A stretch of DNA of 64,000 nt, from the NCBI GenBank assembly GCA_028279685.1, contig JANQNG010000016.1:1-64000 (forward strand), in the 5' to 3' direction. How positions within the stretch are numbered: position 1 is the stretch's first letter; the number at the start of each line of letters is the position of its first letter. Position numbers and translations under genes: made by a program. Positions 58,580-64,000 of this stretch are shown one piece after another. The notes beneath the pieces are model-generated. The model did not search any database and was not told the DNA's origin. It worked only from the letters and a program-made list of their open reading frames with translations. This DNA comes from Candidatus Nanoarchaeia archaeon. Its GTDB lineage: Archaea; Nanobdellota; Nanobdellia; Woesearchaeales; SKIA01.

Positions 58580-59599
58580 GTCATGCCCTTCTTCAAGTTT
58601 ACCTACAAGATCATTGCATATCTCCCTTCCAAAACAATGTTTCCCAGAACAAGTTTCACGTCTTTCTTTAAGATTATCAAGAAAATCTCCTTGATCATGT
58701 ATAGCCCTATGTTGGAACTCAAAACGATTCAGTATTTCCTCATCAAGATCTTTAAGAAGTTCATCACCTGCCAACGTTATTTGGTATCTTGGAAATCTTT
58801 TTCTGCCTCTTTTGTCTGGAGGATATGGCCTCACAGAAGTAATAAGAAATAATCCGGGAAATGTCTTGTTGAGCTGTTGTTCTATTGCTTTACCATATGA
58901 AAGAAGCTGAAGCTTATACTTTCTTGATTGATACCCTCCTCCTAAAGCACGCTTGAAATCAAAAATAACAAGATAATCTCCCATAGTAAGCAACACATCA
59001 ACATGTCCTCTTAGCATTATTCCTTTATGGTCATACCAAAGTTCTTTTTCACAATAACAATCACGGTGTACAGGATCAACATCAATAAGATTCCATGTTT
59101 CATTATGTATATACTCATTATCATGTTGTGTATTTCCAAGCGCATGTGCAGCAGTTCCGACGAGGGCAAGCGTATTTTCAGGAAAATTTGCCTTATAGGC
59201 ATCGCTTACTTTTGAGATAATCCCTTCTATAGGGCATGTCCCCCCAAGCTCGCTTGACCTTAACTGAAATTGATTAAAAGAACGCTCTTCGATTAGAAAC
59301 GGTTTAAGTTTATTGTTTTTAACGAATTTTTTCCATGAAGAAACTGCATGATTGTCTCCAACAACATCAAAATCAATGTTTCCTGAAAGAAAAACAGTAT
59401 GCGCTTCAACACCAAACACCGTATATCCTTGTTCATAACAATCATCTCTCAACAAATCAATATCAGGTACTGTTTTTTGAAAATCATATGCGCAACTCTT
59501 CGGTTTGTGGCCTAATGAACAAGGATGTTCAAACTCGCAGCGATAGAATGAAAAATCTCCGCCGCTATTACAACACGATTTTAGTTGGTTTTTGATCAT
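58544..59599 (-). CDS. Cas4/RecB-like PD-(D/E)XK nuclease with cysteine cluster
   Basis: The 351-residue protein has a PD-(D/E)XK core: H199-V-D201 (RGHVD), D214-F-K216 (VIFDFKRA) and the RecB/Cas4 QxxxY motif Q231-LLS-Y235. Cysteines lie at the N-terminus (CCNSGG, then RCEFEHPC) and in a C-terminal cluster C317, C322, C328, the arrangement expected for an Fe-S cluster in Cas4-like nucleases. It would degrade or end-process DNA. The gene overlaps the upstream unknown gene by 32 bp, so they are one transcription unit. No CRISPR genes are present. Confidence 0.78.
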   Translation of the reverse strand: MIKNQLKSCCNSGGDFSFYRCEFEHPCSLGHKPKSCAYDFQKTVPDIDLLRDDCYEQGYTVFGVEAHTVFLSGNIDFDVVGDNHAVSSWKKFVKNNKLKPFLIEERSFNQFQLRSSELGGTCPIEGIISKVSDAYKANFPENTLALVGTAAHALGNTQHDNEYIHNETWNLIDVDPVHRDCYCEKELWYDHKGIMLRGHVDVLLTMGDYLVIFDFKRALGGGYQSRKYKLQLLSYGKAIEQQLNKTFPGLFLITSVRPYPPDKRGRKRFPRYQITLAGDELLKDLDEEILNRFEFQHRAIHDQGDFLDNLKERRETCSGKHCFGREICNDLVGKLEEGHDLEEFLMEEVKF

Positions 59600-60557
59600 A
59601 GTATCCCATCACATAAAGGAGTCTTCTCTCAAGACGCTTGACAGCAGTTGGATGAAGTTCGCGTTGATGCGGCATCTTTATGTTATCTAAAACTCCCCAT
59701 TCTTCGTTGACTCTAAACTTTCCATTATATTTTGCAGCTAATTCAAGAATCTTTCTTGAAGTTCCTGTTTTTGAAGCATAAATATCAACCTCTCCTTCAA
59801 GTCCAATTGCTTTAGCTATATTCGCGTAAGCAACAGCAGTAATATGTTGATTGAACCAAGTGGAATCTCTCACCCACTTAGTGAATTGATCATATGTTTG
59901 ATCTTCCCAAGGTTCCATGCTTTTTATCGCTAAGCAAGCATCATAAAGAAGAGGATTAAATTGCCACAATCCTTCCTTCGGATCAATCTCTTCTGATCTT
60001 TTTCTTGTTAAACCTAACAACTGATTGCCATTCTCCCAAAGTTCTTTGTTTTCTTGCTCAATCAAATCTTCAAAGCAATGAATCAGTTCACCATTTTCAT
60101 AATAGAAAGGAGTGAAAAAAGGAGACATAGGAAAAAACACAAGATCTTCAAACGGCTTTTCATAATGAAATTTATGTTCATTGTCTTTCAATATACGCAA
60201 TATTTCATCTGTTAAGCTATTTCTTATTGAAAAAGGATCATAACCTATAACTTTCCCTTCTCTCGTTTGATCTACTGATACTCCTGTGATAAAAAAGACT
60301 GTCTTTTCTTCAAGCCTGTTTAGATTTCCTGCAATATTCTTGTGTAATTTCCTATAGGGGATCACCCCATTTACTATACGATCGTTATCAGTATAGCTCT
60401 CTTTAGCATATTGAAACAATTCTTCAAGAGAAATATCCTCTCTTGCAGAAGATTTGAAAGTATAGTCTTCTACATTAAGAAAAGGTTCTAGAACATAGAG
60501 TACTCGCGCCACTTTCTGAGGGTCCGCGAGGATTCTCTGCATCACAACATTACTCAT
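59568..60557 (-). CDS. Unknown protein cotranscribed with the Cas4-like nuclease
   Basis: The 329-residue protein shows no recognised domain. It is soluble, with a helical C-terminus ending in basic KRLERRLLYVMGYYDQKPTK. It starts 53 nt left of the polymerase-like gene and shares a TATA element (60580-60592) with it. It is the first gene of the nuclease unit. A DNA-binding or regulatory role is inferred from context only. Confidence 0.6.
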   Translation of the reverse strand: MSNVVMQRILADPQKVARVLYVLEPFLNVEDYTFKSSAREDISLEELFQYAKESYTDNDRIVNGVIPYRKLHKNIAGNLNRLEEKTVFFITGVSVDQTREGKVIGYDPFSIRNSLTDEILRILKDNEHKFHYEKPFEDLVFFPMSPFFTPFYYENGELIHCFEDLIEQENKELWENGNQLLGLTRKRSEEIDPKEGLWQFNPLLYDACLAIKSMEPWEDQTYDQFTKWVRDSTWFNQHITAVAYANIAKAIGLEGEVDIYASKTGTSRKILELAAKYNGKFRVNEEWGVLDNIKMPHQRELHPTAVKRLERRLLYVMGYYDQKPTKIVL

Positions 60558-60579
60558 TTTAGAATGGTGAAAAGAAGAA

Positions 60580-60592
60580 TCTATATAAATAT
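60580..60592. promoter_or_regulatory. Shared bidirectional TATA element of the nuclease module
   Basis: CTATATAAATATT is close to palindromic. Its centre is 26 nt from the leftward ATG (60557) and 24-25 nt from the rightward ATG (60611), so one element can serve both divergent genes. Both would be leaderless. This is the closest promoter coupling in the window. Confidence 0.6.
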
Positions 60593-60610
60593 TCTCCTCT
60601 TCCTAGATCC

Positions 60611-63436
60611 ATGTTCCTCGTCACAAACTTCGACGTCAGCAGAGGTAAAACTCCTTTTATTAAATACTATCTGAGTGATTTTGAACATCTTTATGGCCCT
60701 CTATGCTTGAGATGGCATCCTTTCTATATTTCCAAAGCATTAACCTATCCTGAAGTATCAAAAGTCATGCAAATAATTGGAGAAAATGAAGCTCATACCT
60801 TGCTCTCCTATGAGCCCAAACGATACAGCGCAAAGAAACAAGTGATATTTCTCAGAGGTCCTTTGAATAAGCACCCAAGCAATGTACTAAGAAGTTATTT
60901 CTATAAACAATCAGCAACTGAAATAATAAGACTGACACATCATTTTCCTGATCAATGCATTGCCGTGGATCGTAATATTGAGCATGCACTTCATAACCAA
61001 AGAGAAGCACATAGCATTCTCAGAGACATTCATGACAAAAGCCTTGAATTCAGAATTTCAGTTAAAGACAAGAAAAAAGCTGAACGCCAGAGAAGAAAAT
61101 TCTTGCGCGATGAAGTCAAAAAATCTCAAAAGCTTGATGAACTGCTCAAAGAATCAAGATATCTCGTGCAAGAGCTCGACCCAAGGCATTCATGCAGCAT
61201 AGATCCTATAAAACACAATTTCCATATCCTTTTAGATTCAAATCCAGGACATAGACCTAATGGAGTTGAATTAAAACAAGTGCGATTATTTACTAAAGAC
61301 CTGATTGACGAACTTTTCAAAAGAGGAAAAGTGGTTGTTACTGATACTGAATTCGGAGAGTATAAAACTCCTGATCCTTTTACTTATCTTGATACTTTCG
61401 CGAGATTCGAAGGAGATAAAACAAAAGGAGAAATATTTTCATTGTATCCTATAGATGCAGATTTTCTTGAGACTGAAGATGGACGCATACCTTTTTTCTT
61501 TCACCCCGAACCTCTTGCACTACGCAGAGCAATTTCTCGTTATAGATTTGACCGAGAATATATTTTCATAGGAGGCCAGAATAACTTAAGTTTTGACGAA
61601 CAAAAAACAATGCACGCTCAACGTGAAACGAAAAAAAATAGAATGAAAGGAGATGATGGCTTCCTTGTAGGTTGTGATAACTCTGAAGCTTCTAGAGTGA
61701 GCGATAAAGGAGGTATGGAACTATTAAGGTTCTTCGGACCTATTGGAGTAGATACCTTCAGAATCGCAAAAAGTTACTTTACTGAACTTTTCCCAGATAC
61801 AAAACTTGAAACGGTCATGGCGTGGTTCAATATGTTCTTAAAGCATCCTATTTATAATTTCAAGAAATCATACCAATCATATTCTGTTATAGAAGAAGAA
61901 AGGAGAGAATGGGATTACGGAGATATTGAAAAAGGAAAAGCCATTTCAGCATATGGTTACTATGATAGCAAAGCACCTCTTCACATCCTCAAAGTATTGC
62001 TGCCCGCTGTTGTCAACATTGCGAGAGCAGTTTCTTGTGAAGTATATGATGCGGGTGTGAAAAGTCCTAAAGAACTATCTTTATGGTATTGGGAAAGAGA
62101 AAATTTCAAAGCGACAAATCATCCTTTAGCTTCCCAACATCTGAAAGAGGAGAAATATCCTGTAAAAGGTAATCAATTCAGGAACCTGCTGAGTAATACT
62201 TCGTTACTATCTGAAATTGATATTCGCGCAACAAAGAAAAGATTGCTTGAACATAAACTCGAGCATAGTTCAAGAGATATTGCTCCAAATGCAAAACTTT
62301 CATATGTACCTTTATTAGCGAAAGGATTTGAGTCTCTGCTCAGAAGAGGAAAAGCAGAACCCCTTTACCTTCTAGCAGAACAGGAAGAACACCCTCTTCT
62401 AAAAATAATGTACACCCAATTACTTGATTGCCTTGCAGCAAAACCATTACTTGATCTAAACCAGGTATTGAGAGGAAAATTGCACCCTATTGTATTTTGC
62501 GCAAAATATAGGCCTCCACAAAAAGAAAATGCGCTATCGACTGTAGAACATTGTCTTTCAGAATTTGAAACTTATGTTGGGGATGTAGCAGAATCTCTTG
62601 ATGGAAACATTATTGAATTTACCGGCAATTATTTGTTTTCCAAAAAAATACCAAAAGATAGTATTCCTCTTGGAGCATCTCATGTTATTCCTATAAAGGA
62701 AATTTACTCAACGAAAGCAGCAGCCAAAAACGCCAAAAAGAAAACCTCGATTATCTTTTCGCTTAAAAATCAGCGATCTGCAACGGGAATAAAGATTCCT
62801 TCTGAAAAAGTTCGCAGGCAACTTGATCCTTTAGCCACAAGAACACCATATCTTGAAGTGAAATGCGTCTACGATTTTCTCCAAACGTATTTTAAAGAAG
62901 GAACAGAAAAAGCATTGATTTTCTTAGCAGATTTTGGAAAGAAACTAGCAAAAGATGAATTCCCCGTAACAGACTATCTTAGAACAATCAAACGAAATAA
63001 AGTATATGCGGAAAATCAATTGCATCCTGATGTCAGAATTCTTGATTATTTTCAGGTTTCAAAAGGAAAAAGTGTGACTTATGCAATAGAAAGGAGATCA
63101 GATGGCTATTATCCTAAACAATATGATGAATCAATAAATCCAACAGAACATTTTCGCTCAGCAACCCATTATTATCAACACCTTGTGTTTGGAGGTCATA
63201 AAAAAATGGAGAATTCCTTGCTGCTCGACCCGAAATCAGATATCAAGAAGACAACATTGTACAGAATCGTGACTTCTCTTTGCTTCCCCAATCATAAGAA
63301 AGATGGAAAATACTGGCAAAAAGCCGAAGCATATCATAACATTAAGCTCGGCATAGGTACAGAAACTGATATGAGAATATTATTAACATCATCTTTAAAA
63401 GAAGAAGAACTTTCTCTTAATCTATGGGATCAATGA
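60611..63436 (+). CDS. Family-B DNA polymerase-like protein, exonuclease intact, polymerase motifs lost
   Basis: The 941 residues align in order with archaeal PolB. The 3'-5' exonuclease has all DEDDy motifs: ExoI D245-T-E247, ExoII NNLSF-D329 and ExoIII Y448-G-Y-Y-D452. The C-terminus (V734-RR then DPLATRTPYLEVKCVYDFL; KDEFPVTDYLRTIKRN; HPDVRILDYFQVSKGKSVTY) matches the PolB palm end and thumb. The polymerase motifs are broken: motif A keeps D537 (IDIRATKKR) but has no LYPS, the motif B NSxYG is absent, and motif C DTD reads T671-G-N673. It is probably an exonuclease or DNA-binding factor. The N-terminal 240 residues look like a degenerate N-domain. Confidence 0.82.
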   Translation: MFLVTNFDVSRGKTPFIKYYLSDFEHLYGPLCLRWHPFYISKALTYPEVSKVMQIIGENEAHTLLSYEPKRYSAKKQVIFLRGPLNKHPSNVLRSYFYKQSATEIIRLTHHFPDQCIAVDRNIEHALHNQREAHSILRDIHDKSLEFRISVKDKKKAERQRRKFLRDEVKKSQKLDELLKESRYLVQELDPRHSCSIDPIKHNFHILLDSNPGHRPNGVELKQVRLFTKDLIDELFKRGKVVVTDTEFGEYKTPDPFTYLDTFARFEGDKTKGEIFSLYPIDADFLETEDGRIPFFFHPEPLALRRAISRYRFDREYIFIGGQNNLSFDEQKTMHAQRETKKNRMKGDDGFLVGCDNSEASRVSDKGGMELLRFFGPIGVDTFRIAKSYFTELFPDTKLETVMAWFNMFLKHPIYNFKKSYQSYSVIEEERREWDYGDIEKGKAISAYGYYDSKAPLHILKVLLPAVVNIARAVSCEVYDAGVKSPKELSLWYWERENFKATNHPLASQHLKEEKYPVKGNQFRNLLSNTSLLSEIDIRATKKRLLEHKLEHSSRDIAPNAKLSYVPLLAKGFESLLRRGKAEPLYLLAEQEEHPLLKIMYTQLLDCLAAKPLLDLNQVLRGKLHPIVFCAKYRPPQKENALSTVEHCLSEFETYVGDVAESLDGNIIEFTGNYLFSKKIPKDSIPLGASHVIPIKEIYSTKAAAKNAKKKTSIIFSLKNQRSATGIKIPSEKVRRQLDPLATRTPYLEVKCVYDFLQTYFKEGTEKALIFLADFGKKLAKDEFPVTDYLRTIKRNKVYAENQLHPDVRILDYFQVSKGKSVTYAIERRSDGYYPKQYDESINPTEHFRSATHYYQHLVFGGHKKMENSLLLDPKSDIKKTTLYRIVTSLCFPNHKKDGKYWQKAEAYHNIKLGIGTETDMRILLTSSLKEEELSLNLWDQ

Positions 63437-64000
63437 TAAGTGCTTTAGCAAAAGAACGCCTTGAAAAGCAGCAATATCGCGTAGTAGGCAGCCATAGCAC
63501 AGTTAAAACCTGCGGCTGGACAAAGAAAATGATTCGAGGCCAAGGAGGCTGTTATAAATTAAAATTCTATGGGATTATGTCCAATCAATGCCTTCAGATG
63601 AGCACTTCTATGATGTGTGCTAATCGTTGTGTATTTTGCTGGAGAGACTATAAATCTCCTGTTGATAAGGAATGGAAATTTGACGTTGATGATCCTAAAA
63701 TGATCTTAGATGAAAGTGTTAAAGCACACCATCAATTATTGATTGGTTTCAAAGGTTATGATAAAGTGAACAAGGAAGCGTATGCACAATCTCAAGAGGT
63801 AAAACATGTTGCCTTGTCGTTAACAGGAGAGCCTATTAATTATCCTAAGATTAATGAAATACTAAAACTGTTCAATCAAAAAGAGATCTCTACCTTCCTC
63901 GTTACTAATGCACAGTATCCTGACGAGATAAGGAAATTAGTTCCAGTAACACAATTGTATTTGAGCATTGATGCTCCTACAAAAGAAATTTTGAAGAAAG
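63433..64000 (+). CDS. taw1: Taw1 (4-demethylwyosine synthase), 3' end outside window
   Basis: The frame starts at ATG 63433, overlapping the stop of the polymerase-like gene (ATGA), and runs off the window after 189 codons. The N-terminal VKTCGWTKKM and GGCYKLKFYGI segments and the radical SAM cluster C62-ANR-C66-VF-C69 (MMCANRCVFCWRDY) identify TYW1/Taw1, which makes the tricyclic wyosine base at G37 of tRNA-Phe from N1-methylguanosine and pyruvate. The C-terminal part cannot be judged. Confidence 0.93.
   Translation, partial: MISALAKERLEKQQYRVVGSHSTVKTCGWTKKMIRGQGGCYKLKFYGIMSNQCLQMSTSMMCANRCVFCWRDYKSPVDKEWKFDVDDPKMILDESVKAHHQLLIGFKGYDKVNKEAYAQSQEVKHVALSLTGEPINYPKINEILKLFNQKEISTFLVTNAQYPDEIRKLVPVTQLYLSIDAPTKEILKK

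Noticed and set aside
58544..59599. Cas4-like nuclease taken as evidence of a CRISPR-Cas adaptation module
   Set aside because: No cas1, cas2, repeat array or other cas gene is present. A non-CRISPR Cas4-like nuclease is the safer reading.

Overview
The window is low-GC archaeal DNA, most likely from a DPANN archaeon of the Woesearchaeota/Pacearchaeota type. This placement is inferred from gene content, not from a marker-gene tree. Archaeal hallmarks are a tRNA splicing endonuclease (EndA), FEN1 with a PCNA-binding tail, GatD, an archaeal-type FAD synthetase (RibL), CoaBC, the wyosine enzyme Taw1, and a tRNA-Leu carrying two introns. About half of the genes have a TATA box centred 24-27 nt before the start codon and no Shine-Dalgarno sequence, so they look leaderless. 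The others, mostly inside operons, use GGAGG, GGTGA or GGGGTGG ribosome sites. No rRNA, CRISPR array, insertion sequence or transposase was seen.

Layout. 1-9 kb: secreted and membrane proteins (including a membrane-tethered winged-helix regulator), phosphoglycerate kinase, a ferredoxin-like DUF362 protein, RibL, a glycosyltransferase and several unknowns. 9-25 kb: nucleotide metabolism (YjbQ, a double-length ThyX, a dTMP-kinase-like protein, a dNMP-kinase-like protein, dCMP deaminase, a uridine-kinase-like protein), two toxin-antitoxin operons at 15.5-17.1 kb, a prenyl synthase and an SDR reductase. 25-38 kb: GatD, prepilin peptidase, EndA, a Panacea-domain protein, a Nudix hydrolase with no canonical start codon, FEN1, the CoaBC/amidohydrolase/aldolase operon and an AbrB-PhoU regulator. 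38-45 kb: secreted proteins and lipoproteins, the intron-containing tRNA-Leu flanked by two structured hairpin elements, a coiled-coil operon and an AmrS-type radical SAM enzyme. 46-51 kb: an accessory island with VapBC, AbrB-MazF and a RelE-like toxin, plus a three-gene unknown operon. 51-57 kb: a secreted NHL propeller protein, DUF134, a thioredoxin-like protein, an AI-2E-type permease and phosphoglycerate mutase. 57-64 kb: a nuclease module, then Taw1.

The most unusual content is at 58.5-63.4 kb. A 941-residue relative of family B DNA polymerases keeps all three exonuclease motifs and a thumb domain but has lost the polymerase catalytic motifs. It is divergently transcribed, from one shared TATA element, away from an unknown gene and a Cas4-like PD-(D/E)XK nuclease with a QxxxY motif and clustered cysteines. 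This looks like a dedicated DNA-processing, repair or defence unit. The second unusual region is 41.6-42.1 kb, where the tRNA-Leu is bracketed by two copies of a hairpin that differ by paired, compensatory substitutions.
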